From contig NZ_RJVG01000001.1 of NCBI RefSeq assembly GCF_003752155.1, forward strand, positions 434,001 through 498,000: a stretch of 64,000 nucleotides of DNA, in the 5' to 3' direction. The notes beneath the pieces are model-generated. The model was not told the origin of the DNA. It saw nothing but the letters and a program-made list of their open reading frames with translations, and made no database searches. The translations under genes were made by a program, and so were the position numbers. Positions 28,846 to 37,147 of the stretch are shown here, piece after piece (the stretch's first letter is position 1; the number at the start of each line of letters is the position of its first letter). The DNA is from Mobilisporobacter senegalensis (lineage in GTDB: Bacteria > Bacillota > Clostridia > Lachnospirales > Lachnospiraceae).

Positions 28846-29068
28846 GCTTTGCCTCATAACCTAAATGAAGCCTTAGTATAAATAATCATTTGGGCGTCGT
28901 CCGGCCGATGATGGTGTTCATGTTCTGTCAAGACTCTTAAGGATAATGAATGTCCATGGCATTCATTATTCTCAGCTTAGAGGCTTGTAAAGAACATACC
29001 ATCAGGAGGGAAAGGCAGCCCGAATGATTATTTATACCAAGGCTTCTATTAACCCCTAGAGGCAAAGC
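28846..29068. ncRNA. 223-nt fully nested long-hairpin element, candidate structured RNA
   Basis: Paired arms nest from outside in: GCTTTGCCTC (28846) with GAGGCAAAGC (29059); GAAGCCTT (28867) with AAGGCTTC (29039); a perfect 15-bp pair GTATAAATAATCATT (28876) with its complement at 29023; GGGC (28892) with GCCC (29018). Inside a symmetric 15 x 15 internal loop come ATGGT/ACCAT, ATGTTCT/AGAACAT, CAAGACTCTTAAG/CTTAGAGGCTTG, and a terminal GATAATGAATG/CATTCATTATT hairpin. The strand is not decided. It contains no convincing reading frame. It could be a regulatory RNA or a MITE-like palindrome. It accounts for most of the 28697-29162 gap. Confidence 0.6.
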
Positions 29069-29105
29069 GTCATATCGGTTAAACTACATAGGTTTAAACC
29101 ACAAA

Positions 29106-29132
29106 AACCCCCGGGTAAAATACCCAGGGGTT
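29106..29132 (-). terminator. Terminator after rplA
   Basis: A 12-bp stem, AACCCCCGGGTA paired with TACCCAGGGGTT with one mismatch, 3-base loop, then TTTTTG on the minus strand, 31 bp after rplA. Confidence 0.88.
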
Positions 29133-29162
29133 AATCTATCATACAATTTAATATTCTAAACC

Positions 29163-29855
29163 TTAAGCTAATTTCATTGTGTTTAATTTAACACCAGGTC
29201 CCATTGTAGAAGATAATGTAACACTTCTTAAATATTGACCTTTCACTGAAGCTGGTTTTGCTTTATTAATTGCATTCATAAGCGTTTGGAAGTTGTCCGC
29301 TAATTGTTCTTCAGTAAATGAAGCTTTTCCAACTGGCACGTGGATAATATTTGTTTTATCAAGTCTATACTCGATCTTACCTGCTTTAATATCGTTAACA
29401 GCTTTTGTAACATCCATTGTAACAGTTCCTGCTTTAGGGTTTGGCATTAAACCTTTTGGTCCAAGTACACGACCAAGACGTCCAACTACACCCATCATAT
29501 CTGGAGTTGCAACAACTACGTCAAAATCTAAGAATCCATCATTTTGAATTCTTGGGATTAATTCTTCACCACCAACATGATCTGCTCCTGCTGCTTCTGC
29601 TTCAGTCGCTTTATCACCTTTCGCAAATACAAGAACTTTAACTGTTCTACCTGTACCGTGTGGTAATACAACCGCACCACGAACCTGTTGGTCAGCATGA
29701 CGTCCATCAACACCAAGTCTGATATGAGCTTCTACTGTTTCATCAAATTTTGCAACAGCTGATTTTTTAACTAAATTAATCGCATCTGCTGTATCATAAA
29801 GAGTAGCTCTGTCTATAAGTTTTGCAGCTTCTACGTATTTCTTTCCTCTTTTCAT
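29163..29855 (-). CDS. rplA: Ribosomal protein uL1
   Basis: 230 residues, normal length, starting [16 protein letters not shown]. The signature [20 protein letters not shown] (about residues 125-144) is intact. L1 binds 23S rRNA at the L1 stalk and represses its own operon in many bacteria. TAGGAGG precedes the ATG. The 29856-30058 gap contains a GGGAGGG/CTCCCG hairpin near the start codon, which may be the autoregulatory site. Confidence 0.98.
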   Translation of the reverse strand: MKRGKKYVEAAKLIDRATLYDTADAINLVKKSAVAKFDETVEAHIRLGVDGRHADQQVRGAVVLPHGTGRTVKVLVFAKGDKATEAEAAGADHVGGEELIPRIQNDGFLDFDVVVATPDMMGVVGRLGRVLGPKGLMPNPKAGTVTMDVTKAVNDIKAGKIEYRLDKTNIIHVPVGKASFTEEQLADNFQTLMNAINKAKPASVKGQYLRSVTLSSTMGPGVKLNTMKLA

Positions 29856-29870
29856 TCTTTTAACCTCCTA

Positions 29871-29905
29871 GTGGTATTATCGGGAGTTAACCCTCCCACG
29901 TGTTG
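29871..29905 (-). promoter_or_regulatory. Leader hairpin upstream of rplA (possible L1 site)
   Basis: On the minus strand CGTGGGAGGG, TTAA, CTCCCG, then AATACCAC just before the rplA ribosome binding site. The same arrangement occurs upstream of rplK at 30505-30535. L1 control by a leader of this general kind is known for the family; this specific site is inferred. Confidence 0.5.
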
Positions 29906-30058
29906 GCATCTGAATTAATAATAATTCATTACCTATGATTATAAGTTCTGCTAATGAACTTTTTGTATCTTTGCCGTATGAAATCTTTTTACTTAGCTAA
30001 AAACGATAATAAGTTTCTAATTTTATAACTATTAGAAATACGCTTTGCGAATTTCTAA

Positions 30059-30484
30059 TTAATCAACTACTGTGATACCCATACTTCTTGCAGTACCGGA
30101 AATCATACTAATTGCTGATTCAATTGTTGCTGCATTTAAATCTGGCATTTTAAGCTCAGCGATTTTTTGAACTTCTGCTTTTGTAATTGTAGCAACTTTT
30201 GTTTTATTAGGAACACTTGATCCTGATTTAAGATTGCAAGCTTTCTTTAATAACACTGCTGCAGGTGGAGTTTTAGTAATGAAGCTAAAACTTCTATCCT
30301 GATATACAGTAATAACAACTGGAATAATCATTCCATCCTGGTTTGCAGTCTTCGCATTAAATTCTTTTGTAAATTGAACAATATTTACACCATGTTGTCC
30401 TAATGCTGGTCCTACTGGTGGTGCTGGTGTAGCCTTTCCAGCAGGGATTTGTAATTTAATATAACCTGTAACTTTCTTTGCCAT
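30059..30484 (-). CDS. rplK: Ribosomal protein uL11
   Basis: 141 residues from ATG at 30484 (AGGAGG 9 bases upstream), starting [20 protein letters not shown]; the 22 extra upstream codons are not expected to be translated. It contains [14 protein letters not shown] in the N-terminal domain and the C-terminal rRNA-binding domain ending [17 protein letters not shown]. It is part of the GTPase-associated centre. It follows nusG and precedes rplA, the usual order. Confidence 0.98.
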   Translation of the reverse strand: MAKKVTGYIKLQIPAGKATPAPPVGPALGQHGVNIVQFTKEFNAKTANQDGMIIPVVITVYQDRSFSFITKTPPAAVLLKKACNLKSGSSVPNKTKVATITKAEVQKIAELKMPDLNAATIESAISMISGTARSMGITVVD

Positions 30485-30504
30485 TATAGCATACCTCCTG
30501 TAAT

Positions 30505-30535
30505 TGTGGTGTTTGCGGGAATTTCCCTCCCACCA
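30505..30535 (-). promoter_or_regulatory. Leader hairpin upstream of rplK (possible L1 site)
   Basis: On the minus strand TGGTGGGAGGG, AAA, TTCCCGC, then AAACACCAC before the rplK binding site, matching the layout at 29871-29905. Confidence 0.5.
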
Positions 30536-30586
30536 TCTAGTTATGTTCACTGATTATCATTAACCTAGTGACTAGATGTTTCTCGT

Positions 30587-31108
30587 TTACAACTTTTTGA
30601 TATCCGTAAAACTAATTTCCACAGGTGTTTCACGACCAAACATATCTACATTAATAGTAACAATCTGTTTATGATTGTTAATCTGTTTGATAATACCAGT
30701 GGTACCTTCCCACGCTCCGGATACTACCATGATAGTATCTCCAAGTTCAAGGTCAATAAGAACATCTTTACTTCTATTCTTAATTCCCATGTTTCTCATC
30801 TCTTGTTCAGTTAATGGAACCGGTTTTGATCCAGGACCAACAAATCCTGTAACACCTCTGGTATTACGCACTACATACCATGTGTCATCATTCATTTCCA
30901 TATTAAGAAGTACATAGCCAGGAAATAACTTTTTCTGAACTTGCTTCTTAACACCATTTTTAACTTCAACAACATCCTGCATAGGAACAGATACTTCTAA
31001 TATTTGGTCTTGAAGCTTTCTGTTTTCAATTGTTTTCTCAATGTTGGCTTTCACCTTGTTCTCATATCCTGAATATGTGTGAACAACGTACCAATTTGTT
31101 TCTGACAT
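30587..31108 (-). CDS. nusG: Transcription termination/antitermination factor NusG
   Basis: 173 residues. The NGN domain begins NWYVVHTYSGYENKVKANIE and includes LFPGYVLLNMEMNDDTWYVV. The C-terminal KOW domain has GDTIMVVSGAWEGTTGIIK. It binds the beta' clamp helices and couples RNA polymerase to ribosomes or Rho. It is 10 bp after secE, in the standard rpmG-secE-nusG-rplK order. Confidence 0.98.
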   Translation of the reverse strand: MSETNWYVVHTYSGYENKVKANIEKTIENRKLQDQILEVSVPMQDVVEVKNGVKKQVQKKLFPGYVLLNMEMNDDTWYVVRNTRGVTGFVGPGSKPVPLTEQEMRNMGIKNRSKDVLIDLELGDTIMVVSGAWEGTTGIIKQINNHKQIVTINVDMFGRETPVEISFTDIKKL

Positions 31109-31118
31109 ATAATCACCC

Positions 31119-31328
31119 TTATCCTATTAAGAACTTAACACCAAATTGAACAATATAATCAATTATGGCGATAATTATACCTAAAGCTACGGATACAGCA
31201 ATTACAGCCACTGTTTGTTTTGTAAGTGATTCTCTGTCAGGCCAAGCGATTTTCTTAAATTCTGATTTAAGACCTTTAAACCAACTTTTCTTTGGGGCTT
31301 TCTCTGTAGTATTTGCAGTTTCTCCCAT
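31119..31328 (-). CDS. secE: Preprotein translocase subunit SecE
   Basis: 69 residues. A basic amphipathic N-terminal part (KSWFKGLKSEFKKIAWPDRE) precedes one membrane span (TVAVIAVSVALGIIIAIIDY). This is the short single-span form usual in Firmicutes. It stabilises SecY in the membrane channel. The WP in KKIAWPDRES is conserved in SecE. Confidence 0.96.
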   Translation of the reverse strand: MGETANTTEKAPKKSWFKGLKSEFKKIAWPDRESLTKQTVAVIAVSVALGIIIAIIDYIVQFGVKFLIG

Positions 31329-31392
31329 TTCGTCACTTCCTTTTCACTTAGTACAAAGCATATCCTTTGTCCATTATGAATCTTAGATATAA

Positions 31393-31542
31393 TTATTTAG
31401 TTTCTTTGTGTGTTGTGTGTGATTTACAGAACTTACAATATTTCTTAGTTTCCATTCTGTCAGGATGAGTTTTCTTATCCTTCGTCATGTTATAATTACG
31501 TTGTTTACATTCTGTACATGCCAATGTGATTCTTACGCGCAC
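31393..31542 (-). CDS. rpmG: Ribosomal protein bL33
   Basis: 49 residues, GTG start at 31542 with GGAGGT 8 bases upstream. The sequence begins [17 protein letters not shown] and continues to [12 protein letters not shown]; the CxxC pairs (about residues 9-12 and 36-39) make the zinc-binding L33 form. It is the first gene of the secE-nusG-rplK-rplA transcript, 64 bp before secE. Confidence 0.95.
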   Translation of the reverse strand: MRVRITLACTECKQRNYNMTKDKKTHPDRMETKKYCKFCKSHTTHKETK

Positions 31543-31616
31543 GACTTCCACCTCCGCTTAAATTTCGTTTTACTTGTTTTTAGGCATAAAAAAAAGACCT
31601 CTTCCATCGCTAGTCT

Positions 31617-31645
31617 AATATATCATAATCTTCTTCCTACGTCAA
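31617..31645 (-). promoter_or_regulatory. Sigma-A promoter of rpmG-secE-nusG-rplKA
   Basis: On the minus strand TTGACG (31645-31640), 17-bp spacer, TATATT (31622-31617), about 75 bp upstream of rpmG. The remaining 31646-31857 spacer is AT-rich and must also hold the promoter of the plus-strand gene at 31858. Confidence 0.7.
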
Positions 31646-31857
31646 TATTTATTTGAAGTGCTTATCAGTTTAACACTTTTAAATAAAATTTGCAAGTATT
31701 ATTATTTTATATATTTTTATAATCCTTATTCAGGTAAAATAGAAATTTTATAGTATCCTATCACTTTTTTGTGTACAAAAGTCGAATATAGCTATATAAT
31801 AGTGATAATTCATTATTTATATTGCATAACAATATTTATAGAAAGGAGATCGCTTTT

Positions 31858-33123
31858 ATGATTTATTATGATCAGTCAAAAACTAATTTAGATCAGATAA
31901 ACCAAAGAAAACATAGATTAAATATTAAGAGATCTATATATAATAAGGTAATTAAATTCAGCACCCGTTCTCCTCTCTATATGTTTGAATTATCCGAAGA
32001 GAACAGGGCATATGCTTTGTCCTTAAAAAAATCAACCATTAAATTAAATTCAATATTAAATCAATATAACAGGGATAACAAGGATTCCGTATTTCAATAT
32101 AAAAAAGCAAGTTCCAGTAATGATAAAATTGCTCATGTTGATATTATCGGCTCAAACTATGAAGAACTGCCGGAAGAATTTACCCTTAAAGTAAATTCTC
32201 TTGCACTATCTCAAATAAACTCCGGCAATGAAGTATCTACTTATAATAGTAGTCTGCCAATTGGGATATATTCTTTTACTATAGATATAGAAGATAATAC
32301 TTATGAATTTCAATTTAACATTACAGAGAAATGCACCAACAAAGAAAATCTCTTGAAATTAATAAAATTCATTAATCGTTCTAAATTAGGTGTTATTGCA
32401 TCCTTTGTGGAAAACCATAAGAAAGAAACGGTTCAAAGTGTCTTAAAAGCTGAATTTACAGGTTCCAATCGACAGCTGGCTTTTACTATTAAAGATATTC
32501 CTGCAGACATTAATTCCCGTGGGATTGTAGAATATTTTGGATTAGATAATGTTCTTCAATATCCTAAGAACTCAAAATTTGAGATTAACGGAATAGAAAA
32601 AGAATCAATCTCTAATTGTTTTACTTATAATAAAATAATCAAAATCTCCCTCCATCAGACATCAAGCGAAGAAATCCAAATCACTTATACTCCCGACACA
32701 GATAAAATACTTGAGAGTTTTTCTATTATCATCAACACTTATAATAATCTAATTGACTTAATAAGCAATCAGGGAGACACCCAGAAAACTTCTGCCATAC
32801 TCAAAAATGAGCTGCATCATATATTTACAGATTATATAAATGAATTAGAATCTTGTGGATTAGCCCTTGATGATACCGGCAGTATAATATTAGATGATTC
32901 CCTCTCTTACTCTGCTGCCAAAGATGGAGCAATTGAAGAACTTTTATTAAATGAAGATGGCTATATTGCAAAACTTAAATACAAGCTGAATCAAATCATG
33001 CTGGATCCTATGATTTATCTTGATAAGAAAGTAGTTACTTATCCCAATATAGCAAAACCTATATATTATAATCCATATATCATATCTTTATATAGCGGTA
33101 TGATATATAATTACTATTGTTAG
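31858..33123 (+). CDS. FliD-like protein with flagellin hook IN motif (orphan)
   Basis: 421 residues from ATG at 31858 (AAAGGAG 9 bases upstream). No signal peptide or membrane span. The middle contains LTLKVNSLALSQ-like strands, then IGIYSFTIDIEDNTYEFQF (about residues 136-154) and LLKLIKFINRSKLGVIASF (about 165-183). This resembles the hook IN motif of flagellar cap protein FliD. A later helical part (ILESFSIIINTYNNLIDLI) fits the FliD C-terminal coiled region. No flagellar genes lie nearby, so the role is unclear: it may be a minor filament cap or a cytoplasmic relative. The assignment is by pattern only. Confidence 0.5.
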   Translation: MIYYDQSKTNLDQINQRKHRLNIKRSIYNKVIKFSTRSPLYMFELSEENRAYALSLKKSTIKLNSILNQYNRDNKDSVFQYKKASSSNDKIAHVDIIGSNYEELPEEFTLKVNSLALSQINSGNEVSTYNSSLPIGIYSFTIDIEDNTYEFQFNITEKCTNKENLLKLIKFINRSKLGVIASFVENHKKETVQSVLKAEFTGSNRQLAFTIKDIPADINSRGIVEYFGLDNVLQYPKNSKFEINGIEKESISNCFTYNKIIKISLHQTSSEEIQITYTPDTDKILESFSIIINTYNNLIDLISNQGDTQKTSAILKNELHHIFTDYINELESCGLALDDTGSIILDDSLSYSAAKDGAIEELLLNEDGYIAKLKYKLNQIMLDPMIYLDKKVVTYPNIAKPIYYNPYIISLYSGMIYNYYC

Positions 33124-33134
33124 TTCAGATATTG

Positions 33135-33170
33135 AAAAAAGGTGCTGTTACAAAATGCAGCACCTTTTTA
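33135..33170. terminator. Bidirectional terminator
   Basis: A 12-bp stem, AAAAAGGTGCTG paired with CAGCACCTTTTT. It lies between the convergent FliD-like gene and the AraC-type regulator gene and serves both. Confidence 0.88.
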
Positions 33171-33191
33171 AGTTATTAGTTCAAACCCATA

Positions 33192-34772
33192 TTATACTCC
33201 CCCATACTCTTTTTTGTACTTAGTAGGAGTGACACCAACATATTTTTTGAAAATCCTGCTAAAATAATTAGGATCATGGTATCCTACTATAAAGCAGATC
33301 TCTTGTACACTCATTTGTGAATTACGAATGATTTCTTTTGCTTTCTCAATCCTTAATTTTGTAATATAATCTATTAAGTTACAATCCATCTCTTCTTTAA
33401 AATAGGTGCTGAAATATTGGGGCGTCAAGCCAACATGATTCGCAACTTCTTCCAGTGAAATAGATTCTGTATAATGTTTTTCAATAAAAGCAATGGCACT
33501 GTGAATCACATAAGGAACTTTTGCTGTCTTTCTTAGTCGAATGGTTTTTATTAAATACTGCAGTTTTCGATAGGCCCAGCCATCCAGATTTGTCTCCTGA
33601 ATGTCTCTTAATTCTTCAATATAACTCAAGTAATCCAGGAAAGTACCTTCATTCGGTCCCTCTATTCTTGCAGAATGGCATGCTAATATTAATAATTCAA
33701 TTATCTTGTTCTTCCTGTCTTCTAAGGACAGTACTTTCAGCATATCTAATAAGCTTGTAAAATAATCCATGGAATCTGATTGACCTGTTTTCACACTTTC
33801 AATAAGCAGTCGTTCCAATTCTATATAACTATCATGTACAATTGTCATTTTATCTTCAATATCTGCAATATGAATACTTTCTCTAAAATCATCTCTCTTA
33901 TACCTCAGACTTTTAATTGCCTCTTCATAAGATAAATACAATTGCTCTATGCCATAAATTCCTCCAACCCCAATATAAACAACAATGTTCAATTGTTCTT
34001 TAATATTTTTAATGATAAGGTTACATAACTTTAAGATCTTTTGCTTTTGCTTCTCAGTATCAGGACTCTTTTTATCACATACATAGACAACAAGCCGGTT
34101 TACTATACACGGTCCTACAACACAAGTGTGATGCTTAGATACGATATTTTTAATACATTCGTAAAGCACCAGTGATAATTTATCTCCGTTTTTTGATTTT
34201 TCAATAAATTGATGTCCTAACTCTACATCTATTACATAACCTTCCGACTCTAATCCCAGCAGGTTAGTATAAAGCCCTATGGAACTTTGATAATCTCCAT
34301 TAAAAAGAAGGGAATATATCAGACTATATTCCGTGAACTTAAGTCCTGTTACCCTATCCATTTCTTTTTGATACGCTATTTCTCTTTCTTTCTCTTCTCC
34401 ACTGATCTTGTGAAAAACTGCACTTAATGTACGCAGGAGCTCCTCTGTATTAATTGGTTTTAACAAGTACCCATCCACATTTAATCCAATGAATTCCTTA
34501 GCCAGTTCAAAATAAGAATAAGAAGTCAAGATGATAATATGGACCTTTTTATTAAATACCCGGATTCTTCTTACTACTTCAATCCCATTTATACCAGATA
34601 ATTTTACATCTAAAACCAGAATATCCGGCTTTAGCTCCTTTATCTTTTGAATCGTTTCTCCTCCCGATGCAGTATGTTCTATAAGTTTTATCTTTCTGGC
34701 CATTTTTTCTGCCATTCTACCTATTATCGTGGCATTTTGAGCATCTTCATCTGCTACTAATATTTTATACAT
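33192..34772 (-). CDS. AraC-type two-component response regulator (YesN-like)
   Basis: 526 residues from ATG at 34772. Residues 1-120 are a receiver domain with Asp in DILVLDVKLSGING (about 55), Thr/Ser in IIILTSYSY and Lys in LLKPIN. The middle (about 150-400) is an AraC-associated linker of unknown ligand. The last 100 residues are two helix-turn-helix motifs (ISLEEVANHVGLTPQYFSTY and MSVQEICFIVGYHDPNYFSR) that bind DNA. Such regulators usually pair with a YesM-type kinase controlling sugar uptake; no kinase lies next to it here, so it is an orphan in this window. Confidence 0.9.
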   Translation of the reverse strand: MYKILVADEDAQNATIIGRMAEKMARKIKLIEHTASGGETIQKIKELKPDILVLDVKLSGINGIEVVRRIRVFNKKVHIIILTSYSYFELAKEFIGLNVDGYLLKPINTEELLRTLSAVFHKISGEEKEREIAYQKEMDRVTGLKFTEYSLIYSLLFNGDYQSSIGLYTNLLGLESEGYVIDVELGHQFIEKSKNGDKLSLVLYECIKNIVSKHHTCVVGPCIVNRLVVYVCDKKSPDTEKQKQKILKLCNLIIKNIKEQLNIVVYIGVGGIYGIEQLYLSYEEAIKSLRYKRDDFRESIHIADIEDKMTIVHDSYIELERLLIESVKTGQSDSMDYFTSLLDMLKVLSLEDRKNKIIELLILACHSARIEGPNEGTFLDYLSYIEELRDIQETNLDGWAYRKLQYLIKTIRLRKTAKVPYVIHSAIAFIEKHYTESISLEEVANHVGLTPQYFSTYFKEEMDCNLIDYITKLRIEKAKEIIRNSQMSVQEICFIVGYHDPNYFSRIFKKYVGVTPTKYKKEYGGV

Positions 34773-34918
34773 TAATCTTGCCCTCACCTGTAAACTAAGA
34801 AATCATTCTATGATTGCTATTGTTATACTTTTTGAATTAAGAGTATGAATTTATTTCTTCCTATACTAAATATAATTGTACAACAGTTTATTAAAAAAGA
34901 AAAGAATAAGCATAGTAT

Positions 34919-34956
34919 TAAAAGAGCCATGTTTCAGGGAAACTTGGCTCTTTTCT
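34919..34956 (-). terminator. Terminator of the rnf operon
   Basis: AAGAGCCA and TGGCTCTT arms extended by an imperfect GTTTC/GAAAC pairing, with A/T runs on both sides. It sits 18 bp after rnfB. Confidence 0.85.
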
Positions 34957-34973
34957 TAAAATCATATGTTAAA

Positions 34974-35765
34974 CTACGAAATAACTTTTACAGGACATTT
35001 CTTTGCGCACTCACCGCAATTGTTACATAAGCTATAGTCAATATGTGCAATATTATCATTTACCTTTATTGCTCCTGTAGGGCAAACTTTTTCACATAGT
35101 TTACAGGCAATGCAGCCTGCACTACATGATAATTTAACGTCTTTACCTTTATCTTTGGAGTTACAGCGTACGTGCTGTTCTGAAGTGTAAGGTACCAATT
35201 CAATTAGATCATTAGGACATTCTGCAATACACTTGCTGCAGGCAGTACATTTTTCTCTATCAACAAGAGCAATACCATCTACAATATGAATTGCGTCAAA
35301 TGGACAGACCCTCACACAACTTCCATATCCCATACATCCGTAAATACATTGCTTTTCTCCCCGTCCGGGAACATATTCAATCTTTCTACAGTCTGCAATT
35401 CCATAATAATTATATTTATTCTTTGTTTTATCGCAAGTTCCGGCACATTTTACGAAAGCAACCTGCTTTTCCGTCTCATTGATTTCTACACCCATAACTT
35501 CTGCAACTTTTTCAGCTACAGCCGCGCCTCCTACAGGACATCCATCCACAGGTTTCTCTCCGGATGAAATTGCAGCTGCCAGGGCATCACATCCTGCATA
35601 TCCGCATCCACCACAATTATATCCAGGAAGAGCTTCACGAATACGTATTTCCCTTTCATCTACTTCAACCTTGAATTTTTCTCCTGCCACTCCTAGTAAT
35701 ATACCTATAATTAAGCCAGTGATACCTACTACCAGGGTTGCAATTATAACGCCAATAATGCTCAT
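34974..35765 (-). CDS. rnfB: Rnf complex subunit B (ferredoxin-accepting iron-sulfur protein)
   Basis: 263 residues. One N-terminal membrane helix (about 5-27) is followed by the Fe4S domain, [13 protein letters not shown], then CPVGG. Ferredoxin-like clusters follow: [48 protein letters not shown] and [13 protein letters not shown]. This is the long clostridial form and is thought to take electrons from reduced ferredoxin. It is last in rnfCDGEAB, which is the usual clostridial order. Confidence 0.96.
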   Translation of the reverse strand: MSIIGVIIATLVVGITGLIIGILLGVAGEKFKVEVDEREIRIREALPGYNCGGCGYAGCDALAAAISSGEKPVDGCPVGGAAVAEKVAEVMGVEINETEKQVAFVKCAGTCDKTKNKYNYYGIADCRKIEYVPGRGEKQCIYGCMGYGSCVRVCPFDAIHIVDGIALVDREKCTACSKCIAECPNDLIELVPYTSEQHVRCNSKDKGKDVKLSCSAGCIACKLCEKVCPTGAIKVNDNIAHIDYSLCNNCGECAKKCPVKVIS

Positions 35766-35780
35766 ATCCGTTTCCTCCTA

Positions 35781-36356
35781 TTATAGTAAACCAGCAAATC
35801 CAAAGAAGGCAATCGCCATAAGACCTGAAGTAACTAAAACGATTGGTGAACCTTTAAAGGAAAGTGGTATGTCATTATGTTCCATCTTTTCACGAATACC
35901 AGCCATAATAATAATTGCAATTGTATATCCTAAAGCTGTTCCTATTCCATTTACTACACTAGTTACGAAACCATAATCTTTCTTAACATTAATGAGTGCA
36001 ACACCAAGTACCGCACAGTTTGTAGTGATTAATGGAAGGTATACTCCAAGAGCATTATATAAGCCTTTACTATATTTTTTAAGTACCATTTCCACAAATT
36101 GTACCAATGCAGCAATAACTAAAATGAATACGATAGTTTGCATATATGTTAAATTTGCCGGAACAAGAACTAAATCATAAATTATACTCGCTACTGCAGA
36201 TGCAATTGTCATAACAAAAATTACTGCTGCTCCCATTCCCGCTGCTATTTTAATTTTTGTAGAAACTCCTACGAAGGAACAGAGCCCAAGGAATTGACTT
36301 AACACTACATTATTTACTAATGCTGATCCAATTAAAATAATTAACAATTCTTTCAT
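35781..36356 (-). CDS. rnfA: Rnf complex subunit A
   Basis: 191 residues with six membrane helices. NNVVLSQFLGLCSFVGVS near the start and TNCAVLGVAL in the middle are the conserved Cys-bearing half-helices of RnfA/NqrE. With RnfE it holds a membrane [2Fe-2S] centre that carries electrons across the bilayer. It is 15 bp from rnfB. Confidence 0.96.
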   Translation of the reverse strand: MKELLIILIGSALVNNVVLSQFLGLCSFVGVSTKIKIAAGMGAAVIFVMTIASAVASIIYDLVLVPANLTYMQTIVFILVIAALVQFVEMVLKKYSKGLYNALGVYLPLITTNCAVLGVALINVKKDYGFVTSVVNGIGTALGYTIAIIIMAGIREKMEHNDIPLSFKGSPIVLVTSGLMAIAFFGFAGLL

Positions 36357-36369
36357 ATTAAATCTCCTC

Positions 36370-37146
36370 CTATTCCCTATTGCTCTTTAATGAATCGTTA
36401 TTCTCAGCTTCTTTTTCTTTTACTAATTTTTCTGCATTGTTGGCAACCATTTTTGCTTCTTCAATTCCATTTATTGCTGAACAATTATTGCTGCTGCTAC
36501 ATCCTGCACAATGTGCTCCACAACCAGTAACTGATCCATTAACACCATTTGTAGCAGATTTTAATTTAAACTTGTTCTGAAGTGCTGTTAAAATTGATAG
36601 AACAAAGAAAGCTCCCGGAGCTAAGATAAAGATAATAGCCGGTTCATAAGAACTAGGCATAATAATCTTATCAAAAATAGATCCATTTCCAATTATTTCT
36701 CTGACTGCACCAATAGAAGCAAGTGCTATTGTAAATCCTAATCCCATGCCAATCCCATCAAGAGCGGATAGACCTATGGTATTCTTTGCAGCATAGGACT
36801 CAGCTCTACCCAGGATAATACAGTTAACAACGATTAGTGGAATATATATCCCTAAAGTTTCATTAAGTGCAGGAAGATAGGCCTCTAATAAAAATTGAAC
36901 AACTGTTACTAAAGATGCAACTACAACGATATACGCAGGCATTCTCACTCGATCGGGAATTGCCTTACGAAGCATAGAAATTAATATATTGGAACCCATA
37001 AGCACCGCTGTTGTTGTAAGTCCCATACCAAGACCATTACTAGCTGAAGTCGTAACCGCTAATGTTGGACATAGGCCAAGCATTAATATAAAGATAGGAT
37101 TTTCTTTAAAGATTCCATTAAATAATCTTTCTAAATATTTATTCAT
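36370..37146 (-). CDS. rnfE: Rnf complex subunit E with Cys-rich tail
   Basis: 258 residues. Six membrane helices with NPIFILMLGLCPTLAVTTSA and VNCIILGRAESYAAKN, the RnfE/NqrD signatures. After the last helix (about residue 195) comes an extra cytoplasmic tail of about 60 residues with a Cys cluster, CGAHCAGCSSSNNC, then a charged helix rich in Lys and Glu. The core subunit is about 195-205 residues, so the tail is an extension. Its role is unknown; the Cys spacing could bind metal. Confidence 0.95.
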   Translation of the reverse strand: MNKYLERLFNGIFKENPIFILMLGLCPTLAVTTSASNGLGMGLTTTAVLMGSNILISMLRKAIPDRVRMPAYIVVVASLVTVVQFLLEAYLPALNETLGIYIPLIVVNCIILGRAESYAAKNTIGLSALDGIGMGLGFTIALASIGAVREIIGNGSIFDKIIMPSSYEPAIIFILAPGAFFVLSILTALQNKFKLKSATNGVNGSVTGCGAHCAGCSSSNNCSAINGIEEAKMVANNAEKLVKEKEAENNDSLKSNRE

Positions 37147-37147
37147 A

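Noticed and set aside
28846-29068. Firm call of this element as 6S RNA
   Set aside because: The topology is similar, but no conserved 6S sequence could be recognised and the strand is undecided; left as a candidate structured element.
29077-29100. Palindrome GGTTAAAC...GTTTAAACC resembling the operator at 58055
   Set aside because: The half-sites differ by a base, the spacing is not the same, and it lies next to the rplA terminator with no sugar gene nearby; probably chance.
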